Part shown: positions 7,241 to 15,836 of the stretch, in pieces
Layout of the letters: the number at the start of each line of letters is the position of its first letter
Numbering within the stretch: position 1 is the stretch's first letter
Source of the DNA: JAUVXE01 sp964349355
GTDB taxonomy: Bacteria > Actinomycetota > Coriobacteriia > Anaerosomatales > SLCP01
Length of the DNA stretch: 40,539 bases
Assembly: GCA_964349355.1 (NCBI GenBank)
Contig: CAYGFZ010000016.1
Coordinates: forward strand, 1 to 40,539
Reading direction: 5' to 3'
Position numbers and translations under genes: made by a program
The notes under the pieces: model-generated
The model's database searches: none
Seen by the model: only the letters and a program-made list of their open reading frames with translations
What the model was told of the DNA's origin: nothing

Positions 7241-8170
7241 ATGACTCGGCCCAAGGTGACTGTCGTCGGTGCGGGGCAGGTCGGTGCGACCACCGCATCC
7301 CTTCTACTCAACAAGGGTGTTGCCGACGTAGTGATGGTCGATGTGGCCGAGGGGCTCCCGCAGGGCAAGGCACTCGACATGATGCACAGTCGTTCCGTCG
7401 AGCGTTTCGGGCCGGTCGTTTCTGGAACCAACGACTACGCCGATACCGCGGGGTCCGACATCGTAGTGGTCACCGCCGGCCTCCCGCGCAAACCGGGAAT
7501 GACCCGCGACGACCTGCTCGCGGCCAACGGATCGATCGTGCGGTCGGTCATCGGCGCGGCGGTCGAGGCGTCTCCGAACGCGATCGTGCTGTGCGTGACG
7601 AATCCGCTCGACGTGATGACCTACCTCGGCTGGAAGATCTCCGGACTACCGCACGCGCGTATCTTCGGCATGGGAGGCGTTCTCGACTCCGCTCGCTTCG
7701 CGTACGCAATCGCCGAAGAGACGGGGGCGGTGATCGGCGAGATCGAGGCGCTCGTCGTGGGAGCGCACGGCGACGCGATGGTGCCGCTGCCGCGCTTCTC
7801 GACCGTCGCGGGTGCCCCGCTCACCGAACTTCTCCCCGCCGACCGCGTAGAAGCGCTTGTCCAACGCACGATATTCGGCGGAGCCGAGGTCGTGGCGCTT
7901 CTCAAGACCGGCAGTGCGTTTTACGCTCCGGCGGCGAGTGTTGCGGCTATGGTCGAAGCGATCCTCGGCGACACCGGACGCGTGCTGCCGAGCTGCGTCA
8001 TGCTCTCTGGGCAGTACGGACTCTCCGACGTCTATCTCTCCGCGCCTGCGTCCCTCGGTCGCGACGGCGTGCGCGAGATCGTCGAGCTCCCGCTCGACGC
8101 GACCGAGCTCGCTGCTGTCCGGGAGTCTGCCGCGACGGTCAGCGAGGCCGTTGCAGGTCTCGGGATCTGA
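7241..8170 (+). CDS. mdh: Malate dehydrogenase (LDH-like, NAD-dependent)
   Basis: This enzyme interconverts malate and oxaloacetate. The 309-residue protein has the Rossmann motif GAGQVG at 10-15 and Asp34 ending the second strand (VVMVD), which fits NAD rather than NADP. The malate-specific arginines lie in GLPRKPGMTRDDLL, with NPLDVMTY and the catalytic histidine in VVGAHGDAMVPL. These separate it from lactate dehydrogenase. The ATG at 7241 follows GGAGAGGGG by 8 bases. Ten bases downstream starts the fumarase alpha subunit, so malate to fumarate steps are co-encoded. In an anaerobe this pair suits either the reductive branch of the citrate cycle or fumarate production. Confidence 0.96.
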   Translation: MTRPKVTVVGAGQVGATTASLLLNKGVADVVMVDVAEGLPQGKALDMMHSRSVERFGPVVSGTNDYADTAGSDIVVVTAGLPRKPGMTRDDLLAANGSIVRSVIGAAVEASPNAIVLCVTNPLDVMTYLGWKISGLPHARIFGMGGVLDSARFAYAIAEETGAVIGEIEALVVGAHGDAMVPLPRFSTVAGAPLTELLPADRVEALVQRTIFGGAEVVALLKTGSAFYAPAASVAAMVEAILGDTGRVLPSCVMLSGQYGLSDVYLSAPASLGRDGVREIVELPLDATELAAVRESAATVSEAVAGLGI

Positions 8171-8180
8171 GGCGGGCGCC

Positions 8181-9020
8181 ATGGTGACGTCACAGGCCAT
8201 CGCGGACGCCGTCAGAGAGGCGATCGTGCTCGCTGCGACACGCTTGCGTCCCGATGTGCTGGCCGTACTCAAGGTGGCCGCCACCCAGGAGCGCTCGGAG
8301 CGCGCTCGGGCCGTCCTCGGTCAACTACTCGACAATGCGAGGATCGCCGAGGCGGATTCCGTGCCGCTGTGCCAGGACACAGGCTACGTGTGGGTGCTCC
8401 TCGAGGTCGGCGTGCATGAGTGCTTGAGCGGGGATGTGCAGGCAGCGGTGGACGCGGCGGTGGCCGAGGCATACTCCACGGCGCGTCTGCGAGCGAGCAT
8501 CGCACTGGACGCGCTCCTGGACCGCACGAACACCGGCGACAACACCCCTGCCTTCGTCGACATCTCGTTTAGGGAGGGATCCGGTGTCACCGTCAACGTG
8601 ATGCTCAAAGGCGGCGGGTCGGACAACGCCTCTGTGGTCCGCATGCTCGCTCCGGGTGAGGGCGAGGAGGGGGTGCGACGACTCGTGCTCGATGTCGTGA
8701 CTCATTCGGCGGCCGGTGCGTGTCCGCCGCTCATCGTGGGCGTCGGTGTGGGTGCGACGTTCGACAAGGTCGGGGGACTCGCTAAGAAGGCCCTGTTGCG
8801 AGAGGTCGGCACGGTGCACCCCGACCCGCGTGCTGCCGAACTCGAACGCCGGTTGCTTGCAGATATCAACGCCACCGGTATCGGTCCCGCCGGGCTGGGT
8901 GGCGATACCACCGCACTCGCCGTCCACGTGGCGACCGCCGCCTGCCACATCGCGGCTCTCCCCGTCGCGGTCAACATGGGCTGCTCGGCGGTGCGGACCG
9001 CCCGCGTCGAGGTCGCGTAG
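8181..9020 (+). CDS. Fumarate hydratase class I, alpha subunit (Fe-S)
   Basis: This is the N-terminal-type subunit of the two-subunit [4Fe-4S] hydro-lyases (fumarase/L-tartrate dehydratase). The 279-residue product has the cluster cysteines in PLCQDTG (C64), in AAGACPPLIVG and in NMGCSAVR. The GTGDNTPAFVDI-type region reads NTGDNTPAFVDI. The nearby mdh and a beta subunit downstream make fumarase the likely activity. It starts at ATG 8181, 10 bases after mdh, and ends at 9020, where an MFS transporter gene begins on the next base. Its beta partner is found only after that gene (10498-11091). Class I fumarases are oxygen-sensitive, which fits an anaerobic host. Confidence 0.93.
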   Translation: MVTSQAIADAVREAIVLAATRLRPDVLAVLKVAATQERSERARAVLGQLLDNARIAEADSVPLCQDTGYVWVLLEVGVHECLSGDVQAAVDAAVAEAYSTARLRASIALDALLDRTNTGDNTPAFVDISFREGSGVTVNVMLKGGGSDNASVVRMLAPGEGEEGVRRLVLDVVTHSAAGACPPLIVGVGVGATFDKVGGLAKKALLREVGTVHPDPRAAELERRLLADINATGIGPAGLGGDTTALAVHVATAACHIAALPVAVNMGCSAVRTARVEVA

Positions 9021-10505
9021 ATGGCCGTGGATCACGACAGCGATCGGACTACCTCAAGGCTCGAGGTGCGCCCGGCCGAAGCGCTTGAGGAGTCCCGCGG
9101 AGTCTACCGGCGTCTCGCCTCCAACCCGGCGTTTCGCCGTCTGTGGCTCAGTCAGTTCGTGAGTGGGATCGGCGACTGGCTCGTGATCGGTCTCCTCATG
9201 CCTCTCGTCACGTCGCTTTCGGGTGGATCTGCCTTTGCGGTCGCCGGTATCCTCATCGCGAAACTCCTGCCCGCCCTCATGCTCAGCTCACTCACGGGGG
9301 TTCTCGTCGATCGTTTCGATCGTCGCCGCCTCATGATCGTCTGCGACCTCGCGCGCGCCATGCTGACCTTCGGTCTGCTCCTCACGAACTCGCTTGCTGT
9401 TATCTACCTCGTCGTGTTCCTTATGGAGATCGGGTCGCTCTTCTTCTATCCGGCGAAGAACGCGCTGATCCCACGTATGGTGGCCGAGGAGGACGTGGCG
9501 TCTGCGAACGGACTCTCGTATACGACCCAGCAGGCATCGATGCTCACCGGGCTGACCGCCTCCGGCGCGATTCTGGCGCTGTTCGAATCCGTGGTCCGGC
9601 GCTTCCTCGCTGCTGACATACCGCTTGTGGACCCACTGCTCGGATCGCTCGCGCCGGCCCTCCTCGGCCCGCGCGCCGGCGTCGTCCTCAACAGCCTGAC
9701 GTTCCTGCTCTCGGCGTTCCTGCTGTGGCGCATGCGTCTTCCGCGGACCGAGCCCGTTGAGGGCGTCCGCATCGACCTGCGGCTGATCGGTGGCGACGTG
9801 CGCGATGCCTTTCGTTTCCTGCGCGAACACCGTGAACTGCGCGGTCTGCTCGTGACGATCGGGCTCGCGATTTTTGGTGGAGGGGCCATCGTCACTGTGG
9901 GCCTCGTGTTCGTCCCCCAGCAAATCGTCGGGGGCGTCCTCCTCGCGGGACAGATCCCCTGGCTCGAACAGCTCGCCGCGGCACCGACGACGTTCATGCT
10001 CGTGTTCCTGGCAATCGGTATGGTCGGTGGGGCCCTACTCGTTCCCCGGCTCGCCCGACGCCTCAAGCTGCAACTCCTCTTCCTCGGCGGGGTGGCGGGT
10101 TTCGGAATCGCGATGTTCCTCTTCGCGCTGGCACGTTCGTATCCGCTTGCAGCCTTTTTGGCGTTGGTCGCTGGTGGATGTGTGGCCACAGTGACCGTTG
10201 CCGGTAATACCTACGTTGTGGCTACCGTCGCCGATGAGATCCGGGGACGGGTATTCACCACTCTTGAGGCGGTGATCAAAGTCTCACTCCTCGTGTCGAT
10301 GCTCGTCATGGCCCCGTTCGCCGACCTGGTCGCCGCAGGTGTGACGCGTATTTCCCACACGAATCCAGCAATCATCGAGTCGCTGGGCGTGAGCGGCCCA
10401 CAGGTCGCGCTGCAACTCGCGGCCGGGGTGGTGATCGCGTCGGCAGTGTATGCTTTCAGGACGCTAGAGTGGCGCGAGTGCGAGGAGGCGAGTGGCGATG
10501 AGTGA
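9021..10505 (+). CDS. MFS transporter (MFS_3/EntS-like family)
   Basis: This 494-residue membrane protein has the layout of 12-helix major facilitator exporters. After a 40-residue cytoplasmic start comes NPAFRRLWLSQFVSGIGDWL, which is typical of the EntS/MFS_3 subgroup, then the loop motif GVLVDRFDRRRLM between helices 2 and 3 and YPAKNALIPRMV. An unusually long hydrophilic-hydrophobic insertion (about residues 190-235) precedes the second half. The substrate is unknown. The gene begins directly at the stop of fumarase alpha and its end overlaps the start of fumarase beta, so it is wedged inside a conserved enzyme pair. It may export a dicarboxylate, but that is inference from position alone. 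Confidence 0.85.
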   Translation: MAVDHDSDRTTSRLEVRPAEALEESRGVYRRLASNPAFRRLWLSQFVSGIGDWLVIGLLMPLVTSLSGGSAFAVAGILIAKLLPALMLSSLTGVLVDRFDRRRLMIVCDLARAMLTFGLLLTNSLAVIYLVVFLMEIGSLFFYPAKNALIPRMVAEEDVASANGLSYTTQQASMLTGLTASGAILALFESVVRRFLAADIPLVDPLLGSLAPALLGPRAGVVLNSLTFLLSAFLLWRMRLPRTEPVEGVRIDLRLIGGDVRDAFRFLREHRELRGLLVTIGLAIFGGGAIVTVGLVFVPQQIVGGVLLAGQIPWLEQLAAAPTTFMLVFLAIGMVGGALLVPRLARRLKLQLLFLGGVAGFGIAMFLFALARSYPLAAFLALVAGGCVATVTVAGNTYVVATVADEIRGRVFTTLEAVIKVSLLVSMLVMAPFADLVAAGVTRISHTNPAIIESLGVSGPQVALQLAAGVVIASAVYAFRTLEWRECEEASGDE

Positions 10506-11091
10506 TGAGTGGGCAGTACCCGGCGATCGTGTGATCGAGATAGAGCTTCCGGCATCACGTGAGTCACTCGCACAGCTCCGCGCGGGCGATGCCGTGACCC
10601 TCAGCGGCCCTGTCTTCACGGCCAGGGACGCGACGCATGTCCGGCTGCTTGCCGAGGTGCGCGCGGCCAACGGGGCGCTGCCGTACGGGCTCTGGGGTCA
10701 GACCCTCTTCTACGCAGGCCCCACTCCTCCGGCTGCGGGACGGCCGGCGGGTGCCGTGGGTCCCACCACCGCGAAGCGCATGGACGTAGCGACACCTGAA
10801 CTGCTCGCTGCCGGGATCGTTGCGACCATCGGCAAGGGACCACGGTCGCCGGATGTCGCCCGAGCGTGCGCCGAGCACGGAGCCGTCTACTTCACGGCAG
10901 TCGGAGGAGCAGCCGCGCTGCTCGCGACACACGTGCGCTCGGCGGAGACGGTAGCCTATCCGGAGCTGGGCACCGAAGCCCTCGTCCGGCTCGAGTTCGA
11001 CTCGTTTCCGGCGTTCGTTGCGACCGATGCGCGCGGGGCCGATCTCTTCGGCGAGGTTGCCCTGCAAGGCTATGCGCGAAAGGAGCGCTGA
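10498..11091 (+). CDS. Fumarate hydratase class I, beta subunit
   Basis: This 197-residue protein is the C-terminal-type subunit of Fe-S fumarases. It carries LRAGDAVTLSGPVFTARDATH, FYAGPTP, VGPTTAKRMD, the conserved GKGPRSPDV, YFTAVGGAAALLA and the terminal VRLEFDSFPAFVATDARGADLF, all family signatures. It supplies the swivelling domain that completes the active site with the alpha subunit. I prefer the ATG at 10498 (GGAGG nine bases upstream) over the GTG at 10492. Its start overlaps the end of the MFS gene, and its stop shares bases with the tmk start (TGATG), so translation is probably coupled along the whole unit. Confidence 0.93.
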   Translation: MSDEWAVPGDRVIEIELPASRESLAQLRAGDAVTLSGPVFTARDATHVRLLAEVRAANGALPYGLWGQTLFYAGPTPPAAGRPAGAVGPTTAKRMDVATPELLAAGIVATIGKGPRSPDVARACAEHGAVYFTAVGGAAALLATHVRSAETVAYPELGTEALVRLEFDSFPAFVATDARGADLFGEVALQGYARKER

Positions 11092-11732
11092 TGGTCAGAG
11101 GAGTCTTCATCACGATCGAGGGCGGGGAGGGGACGGGTAAGTCCACTCAGGTCGCCCGTCTGGCCGAACTGCTGCGCGATGCGGGCCTTTCGGTGACGGT
11201 CGTGCGTGAGCCCGGGGGCACACGCGTGGGCGAGGCCGTCAGAGAGATCCTTCTCGATCGAGTGCATGCGGGGCTCGACGCCCGCGCCGAGCTCATGCTC
11301 TACGAGGCGAGTCGCGCCCAGCTGGTGCGCGAGGTGCTCATGCCCGCACTCGTGGCGGGGGGCGTGGTCGTCTGCGACCGATTCACTGACTCCACGACCG
11401 CATACCAGGGCTACGGCCGCGGACTGCCTCTCTACGAGGTCGCCAGCCTCAACCGCTTTGCGACCACCGGTCTCGAGCCGGATTTGACGATCGTCCTCGA
11501 CCTGGACGTTGTCGAGGGGCTCGGACGAGCGGTCGGCCCCGGTGGTGCGGATCGACTGGAGGCCGAGGAGATCGAGTTCCACGAGCGGGTGCGTGACGGG
11601 TTTCACCGAATAGCCGCCGAGGAGCCCGCGCGCGTGCGCGTGCTCGAAGCGGTCGGCACGGTCGATGAGGTCGCCGCGCGGATCCGGGAGGTCGTGGAGG
11701 GCCTGCCGGTCCTCGGCGCCGTGCTACACTAG
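11091..11732 (+). CDS. tmk: Thymidylate kinase
   Basis: This enzyme phosphorylates dTMP to dTDP. The 213-residue product has the P-loop EGGEGTGKST (10-19), VREPGGTRVGEAVREILL, the DRFTDST motif and AYQGYGRGL, where the conserved residues contact the nucleotide. The LID-like region is short. It starts at the ATG overlapping the stop of fumarase beta and ends 7 bases before holB. The order tmk-holB-ricT is widely conserved in Firmicutes and Coriobacteriia, which supports the annotation of all three. Confidence 0.96.
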   Translation: MVRGVFITIEGGEGTGKSTQVARLAELLRDAGLSVTVVREPGGTRVGEAVREILLDRVHAGLDARAELMLYEASRAQLVREVLMPALVAGGVVVCDRFTDSTTAYQGYGRGLPLYEVASLNRFATTGLEPDLTIVLDLDVVEGLGRAVGPGGADRLEAEEIEFHERVRDGFHRIAAEEPARVRVLEAVGTVDEVAARIREVVEGLPVLGAVLH

Positions 11733-11739
11733 CCCGATT

Positions 11740-12867
11740 ATGGCGAAGACATGCGTGTGGGACGAACTCGTTGGCCAGCGAACCGTGGCCGATCATCTAG
11801 CGACGGCGGTGCGCGCCGGCGCGGTGTCGCATGCGTACCTGTTCGTCGGTCCGGCCGGTGCCGGGAAGAAGAGTGCCGCCCGGGCCCTCGCCTGCGCGAT
11901 CCTGTGTGATGACGACGCGTGTGGCGCATGTGCGATCTGCCGACGAGTGAAGCGAGGCGTCCATCCGGATGTCCACGTCATAGCTCCCGAGGGTGCGGCG
12001 ACCTACATGGTCGAGCAGATCCGCGAGATCATCCACGACGTCAATCTTGCTCCGGTCGAGGCACGTCACAAGATCTACATCGTCGAGGCGGCGGACTCGT
12101 TCAACGACGGCTCGGCCAACGCTTTTCTCAAGACGCTCGAAGAGCCACCCGACGACGTGGTCGTCATCTTGATGGCAACGAACTTCGAGGCAGTGCTGCC
12201 GACAGTCTCCTCACGCTGCCAGATAGTGCGCTTCCGCCGGATAGCCCCGGCAGACGCGATCGCGGCGCTGGTCGAGCGGACCGGAGCCAGCGATACGGAC
12301 GCGCAGGCGGCGCTTGCGGCCACAGGCGGTGTTCTCATGCGGGCGGCAGAGTTTTTGGGTTCCTCGGCACGAAGGCAGGCGCGTGACGGTATGCTCTCGA
12401 TCCTCAAGAACCTGACGGTCTCCGACGAGCACGACGTACTGCGATCCGCGCGTGATCTGCTGTCGGCGGTCAAGGCGCCACTCGAGGAGATCAAGGCGAT
12501 CCAGGCCGAGGAGGTCAGGGAGCGTACCGAGTTCCTCGGCACGAAGGGCGGCAAGTCGCTCCAGGATCGACATAAGCGGCAGCTGACGGCGCGTGAGCGT
12601 GAAGGTGTCGCCGAGGTGCTCAACGTAACGGAGAGTTGGCTGCGCGATTGCTTGGTCATGTCACAGGGTGCGACCGATCTTGTCTCGAACAGGGACGCGA
12701 TCGACGCCATGGAAGAGGTGGCCGCGGTGCTCTCTCCCGGGGCTGCAGCACGCTCCTTGGCAGCCGTGAAGGATGCCCGCCGCCGCATCTCGTATAATGT
12801 GAACCCCCAGCTGGCCGTTGAGGCCATGCTCTTCGATATCCAGGAGGTTTTCCAGTGCCCACGATAG
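11740..12867 (+). CDS. holB: DNA polymerase III delta-prime subunit
   Basis: This is a clamp-loader subunit. The 375-residue product has WDELVGQRTVADHL, a modified P-loop GPAGAGKKS, the zinc knuckle CDDDACGACAICRRV, HPDVHVI, the Walker B-like KIYIVEAADSFNDGSANAFLKTLEEPP and the SRC motif in SSRCQIVRF. It is somewhat longer at the C-terminus than E. coli HolB. The ATG at 11740 follows tmk after 7 bases. The last 13 bases overlap the ricT start. Confidence 0.94.
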   Translation: MAKTCVWDELVGQRTVADHLATAVRAGAVSHAYLFVGPAGAGKKSAARALACAILCDDDACGACAICRRVKRGVHPDVHVIAPEGAATYMVEQIREIIHDVNLAPVEARHKIYIVEAADSFNDGSANAFLKTLEEPPDDVVVILMATNFEAVLPTVSSRCQIVRFRRIAPADAIAALVERTGASDTDAQAALAATGGVLMRAAEFLGSSARRQARDGMLSILKNLTVSDEHDVLRSARDLLSAVKAPLEEIKAIQAEEVRERTEFLGTKGGKSLQDRHKRQLTAREREGVAEVLNVTESWLRDCLVMSQGATDLVSNRDAIDAMEEVAAVLSPGAAARSLAAVKDARRRISYNVNPQLAVEAMLFDIQEVFQCPR

Positions 12868-14114
12868 TCGGGGTCAAGTTGCGCTTCGCACCCAAAGTGG
12901 TGTTCTTCGACCCAGCCGACACCGAGCCGCGGCCCGGAGACGCAGTCATCGTCCAGACCGATCGGGGTGTCGAGATCGCCCAGGTCGTCGATGTGCCCAC
13001 GGAGGTCGATCCGGCGAAGTCTACGTCGTGTCTGAGCCCCATCGTCCGCATCGCTACCGAGGAGGATCTCGCGCGCGCCGAGGAACTCGCCGGGCGCGAG
13101 CGGGAGGCCCTTAAGGTCTACCGTTCGCTCATCGACGAGCACAAGCTCGAAATGAAGCCGGTCGACGTCGAGTTCCTCTTTGGCGATGACAAGGTGGTCT
13201 TCTACTTCGTGGCCGAGGAGCGTATCGACTTCCGCGAACTGGTGCGGGAACTCGCGTCGCGCTACAAGATGCGGATCGACATGCGACAGGTCGGCGTGCG
13301 CGATGAAGCGCGGATGGTGGGTGGCATCGGCCACTGCGGCCAGATGCTCTGCTGCGTCCGTTTCGCCGGCGATTTCCAGCCCGTCTCGATCAGGATGGCC
13401 AAAGAGCAGGATTTACCGCTCAATCCCTTGAAAATCAGCGGGCTGTGTGGAAGACTCATGTGCTGTCTGCGCTACGAGTACGATGCATACAAGGACTTCA
13501 AGCAGCGGGCACCCAAGAAGGGTACGAAGGTCGAGACGCCTGACGGCGAGGGTAAGGTCAGCAGCCTCAACACTCCTCGCGAAATCATCACGGTACGCTT
13601 GGCTGCGGGCGGCTCGATCAAGGTCCCGCTCGAGGCTATGGAGTGTCCGGGCGGTGGATGCCCGTGTACGGTGTCTGCCGAGGCCATGGATGCTCTAAAG
13701 GTCAAGCAGATCGAGTCCGGGCTGACAGGTCCGGTGCGCGAGCTGACCGAGTCCTCGCAGCCCCGCCAGAAGAGCGGCGGGATTGCTGGCGGCGACATCA
13801 TGCCGGAGGTTCCGCAGCGAAGGGACCGTGCCGAGAGCACCAGCCCGAAGAAGGGGGCCGGCGATCGGCAGCAGGAGGCGACCGGAGGCGGCCGGAGTCG
13901 CAAGCGGCGCAAATCGCGCGGGGGTTCTTCGGCGTCGCAGGGAGCCGGGTCCGCCAAGCAGACTGAAGCGGCTGGCGGGCAGGGCGCAGGTGGCGCTTCG
14001 ACGGAGGCAGGGAAGTCTGCGGGGAACCAGCCTGCGGACGGCGGGTCTACGGGACGCAGGCGCAGGCGCAGGCGGTCCGGCGGGCCCAAGAAGGATGACA
14101 GCGCGGGAGCATAG
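12855..14114 (+). CDS. ricT: RicT/YaaT-like PSP1-domain protein
   Basis: RicT (YaaT, PSP1 domain) is part of the Ric complex that in Bacillus subtilis assists RNase Y-dependent RNA processing. The 419-residue product starts at GTG 12855 (TIVGVKLRFAPKVVFFDPAD). The conserved core at about 1-275 includes the cysteine-rich segments GHCGQMLCCVRF and LCGRLMCCLRYEYD, which in the family bind an iron-sulfur cluster, plus CPGGGCPCT. Beyond about residue 290 the protein turns into a 130-residue Gly/Ser/Ala/Lys/Arg-rich low-complexity tail ending in GRRRRRRRSGGPKK. Basic tails like this may bind RNA. The gene overlaps holB and is followed by tRNA-Thr after 15 bases. Confidence 0.9.
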   Translation: MPTIVGVKLRFAPKVVFFDPADTEPRPGDAVIVQTDRGVEIAQVVDVPTEVDPAKSTSCLSPIVRIATEEDLARAEELAGREREALKVYRSLIDEHKLEMKPVDVEFLFGDDKVVFYFVAEERIDFRELVRELASRYKMRIDMRQVGVRDEARMVGGIGHCGQMLCCVRFAGDFQPVSIRMAKEQDLPLNPLKISGLCGRLMCCLRYEYDAYKDFKQRAPKKGTKVETPDGEGKVSSLNTPREIITVRLAAGGSIKVPLEAMECPGGGCPCTVSAEAMDALKVKQIESGLTGPVRELTESSQPRQKSGGIAGGDIMPEVPQRRDRAESTSPKKGAGDRQQEATGGGRSRKRRKSRGGSSASQGAGSAKQTEAAGGQGAGGASTEAGKSAGNQPADGGSTGRRRRRRRSGGPKKDDSAGA

Positions 14115-14129
14115 GTCCGCGACATAGAT

Positions 14130-14205
14130 GCCGACGTAGCTCAGCTGGTAGAGCAACGCACTCGTAATGCGTAGGTCAGCGGTTCGAATCCGCTCGTCGG
14201 CTCCA
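14130..14205 (+). tRNA. tRNA-Thr (anticodon CGT)
   Basis: This is a 76-base cloverleaf. The acceptor stem GCCGACG pairs with CGTCGGC, the D arm is GCTCAGCTGGTAGAGC, the anticodon arm is CGCA-CTCGTAA-TGCG with anticodon CGT (reads ACG, threonine), and the T arm contains GGTTCGAATCC. The discriminator is T and the CCA end is encoded at 14203-14205. Confidence 0.97.
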
Positions 14206-14247
14206 CATCAACTACCTGCGGGATACTCCCCGTTTGAGAGCAAAGCA

Positions 14248-14278
14248 GAGGCCCGCCGGAATCGCTCCGGCGGGCCTC
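14248..14278. terminator. Strong hairpin after tRNA-Thr
   Basis: GAGGCCCGCCGGA and TCCGGCGGGCCTC form a perfect 13-bp stem around the loop ATCGC, 43 bases after the tRNA. There is no T run. The hairpin marks the end of the tmk-holB-ricT-tRNA unit and the left edge of an AT-richer stretch. Confidence 0.7.
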
Positions 14279-14332
14279 GTGCGTACGTCGCCGAAAGATC
14301 TCATCCTCGCGATAATTGGCAATCTATTCCAG

Positions 14333-14410
14333 TCTTATCTGATTTCGATAAGATAGCCATAGCTCTGATGTTGCTAACTTACGATGTCAGTAACATCACT
14401 TGTCAGTAAC
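14333..14410 (+). promoter_or_regulatory. Dyad and direct-repeat cluster before the AAA ATPase gene
   Basis: This AT-rich leader contains a perfect 7-bp inverted repeat, TCTTATC (14333-14339) and GATAAGA (14347-14353). It is followed by TGTCAGTAAC twice (14385-14394 and 14401-14410) and a related GATGTTGCTAAC at 14367-14378. The spacing suggests repressor sites over the gene's own promoter, but no convincing -35/-10 pair can be named. Confidence 0.45.
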
Positions 14411-14434
14411 GTATCCCGTGAGTATCATGCTCGC

Positions 14435-15811
14435 ATGCAGACATTCGTCAACAGAACTGCTGAGCTCGCTCGGCTGAACGACTGGTTTGTGAGCGACGGC
14501 TCGCCACTTGCGATCGTCTGGGGACGGCGGCGCGTTGGCAAGACTATGCTCCTACAGCATTTCGCCGCAGCCAGACGCGCCATCTTCCACACCGGAGCCG
14601 GGCGGCCCATGCAAGACGAGCTGCGACTGCTCTCGGATGCGGTCTCCGCCGCTGGTTTGGCGGGTATCCGGGACCTCGCCTCACGTCCCTTCTCAACCTG
14701 GGACGACGCTTTGGAGTTCTTGGCCCTGGCGTCCGAGACCGGGCCGGTCTTGCTGGTGCTCGACGAGTTCCCTGGATTGAAGGCGACCTGCCCCCAGCTT
14801 GAAGGAGTGCTCCGCGCACTGCTGGATCGCGTCAAAGGTCAGACTCGGCTGCGGATTCTGCTCTGCGGTTCCGCGGTGCGCACGATGGAGGCGATGCAGG
14901 AGGAGCGCGCGCCACTATACGGCCGCTTCGGGCTATCACTGCAGGTGCACCCGTTCGCGCCGCACGAAGCCGCGCTCATGCTTCCGGACCTCACGCCGGC
15001 CGACAGGGCCGTCGTGTGGGGGCTGCTCGGAGGGATTCCGCTGTACCTGAGCTGGTGGGACCAGTCGGCGTCGATCCGTGTGAATATCGAGCACCTCTTT
15101 TGCCAGCCGGGAGCCCCACTGCTCACGGAAGGCCAGTTACTCCTGGCTACGGAGGCCGACAAGGGCGGGCTCGCAGGAATCGCGCTCAAGGCGATCGCGG
15201 CGAGCCGCACGCGCCACGGTGAGATTCGCGATGCAGTGGGCGTTGATCCTTCTCGGCTCCTTTCTCGGCTTGTCGAGTTGCGCCTTGTGGAACAGCTGGT
15301 GCCGGTGACCGAGCATCCGGACAAGACGCGTCGCAAGATATACCGCGTTGCGGATAACTTCCTCGCGTTCTGGTTGGGCTATGTGGAACGCTATAGGTCT
15401 CAGATCGAGCGGGGGCTGGGAAGCGCAGTTGCCGAGCTGCTCGAATCCGCCATCGACGACGCGATGGGTGGGCCGTGGGAGGAGGCTTTCCGCCTTCACC
15501 TGATTCGACGATCTGTTGCAGGGGAGCAGCCGATGATCGCGGCGCTCGGCCGGTGGTGGAACGAGGACAGTTCTGTGGAGATAGACGCGGTGGGTCTCTC
15601 GGGGAGGTCACGCACCCCGGTGCTGTTCGGCGAGGCGAAATGGGCGCGACGCGAGGATGCTCAGGCGCTCGTGAGGGCGCTCGATCGCAAGGCGGATTCG
15701 GTTCCGGGCGTAGGCGAGGAGCGGGTCTTCGCGGTATGCGCTCGTGAGGAACTGGTCAAGGTGCCCGACGGGGTTATCGCCGTGACTGCGGCGGACATCT
15801 TCGCGTCTTGA
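14435..15811 (+). CDS. AAA ATPase with C-terminal DUF234/nuclease-like domain
   Basis: This 458-residue protein belongs to the P-loop ATPase family common in archaea and mobile regions. It opens with FVNRTAELARL, then Walker A GRRRVGKT (30-37), Walker B VLLVLDEFPG, and the sensor segment LLCGSAV. A winged-helix region (about 230-310) precedes a C-terminal DUF234-like domain with D384 (EIDAVG) and E400-x-K402 (GEAKW). This spacing fits the PD-(D/E)xK nuclease fold. Function in the family is poorly known and may be nucleic-acid related. I chose the ATG at 14435, where similarity begins. An in-frame ATG at 14384 lies inside the repeats and has no ribosome site. It stands alone between a tRNA and two unknown genes. 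Confidence 0.8.
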   Translation: MQTFVNRTAELARLNDWFVSDGSPLAIVWGRRRVGKTMLLQHFAAARRAIFHTGAGRPMQDELRLLSDAVSAAGLAGIRDLASRPFSTWDDALEFLALASETGPVLLVLDEFPGLKATCPQLEGVLRALLDRVKGQTRLRILLCGSAVRTMEAMQEERAPLYGRFGLSLQVHPFAPHEAALMLPDLTPADRAVVWGLLGGIPLYLSWWDQSASIRVNIEHLFCQPGAPLLTEGQLLLATEADKGGLAGIALKAIAASRTRHGEIRDAVGVDPSRLLSRLVELRLVEQLVPVTEHPDKTRRKIYRVADNFLAFWLGYVERYRSQIERGLGSAVAELLESAIDDAMGGPWEEAFRLHLIRRSVAGEQPMIAALGRWWNEDSSVEIDAVGLSGRSRTPVLFGEAKWARREDAQALVRALDRKADSVPGVGEERVFAVCAREELVKVPDGVIAVTAADIFAS

Positions 15812-15836
15812 TGAGTCCGGGTTCTTCGCGCTGTTT

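Noticed and set aside
14384..14434. An upstream ATG adding 17 residues to the AAA ATPase
   Set aside because: It lies in the repeat cluster with no ribosome site, and family similarity begins at the ATG at 14435.
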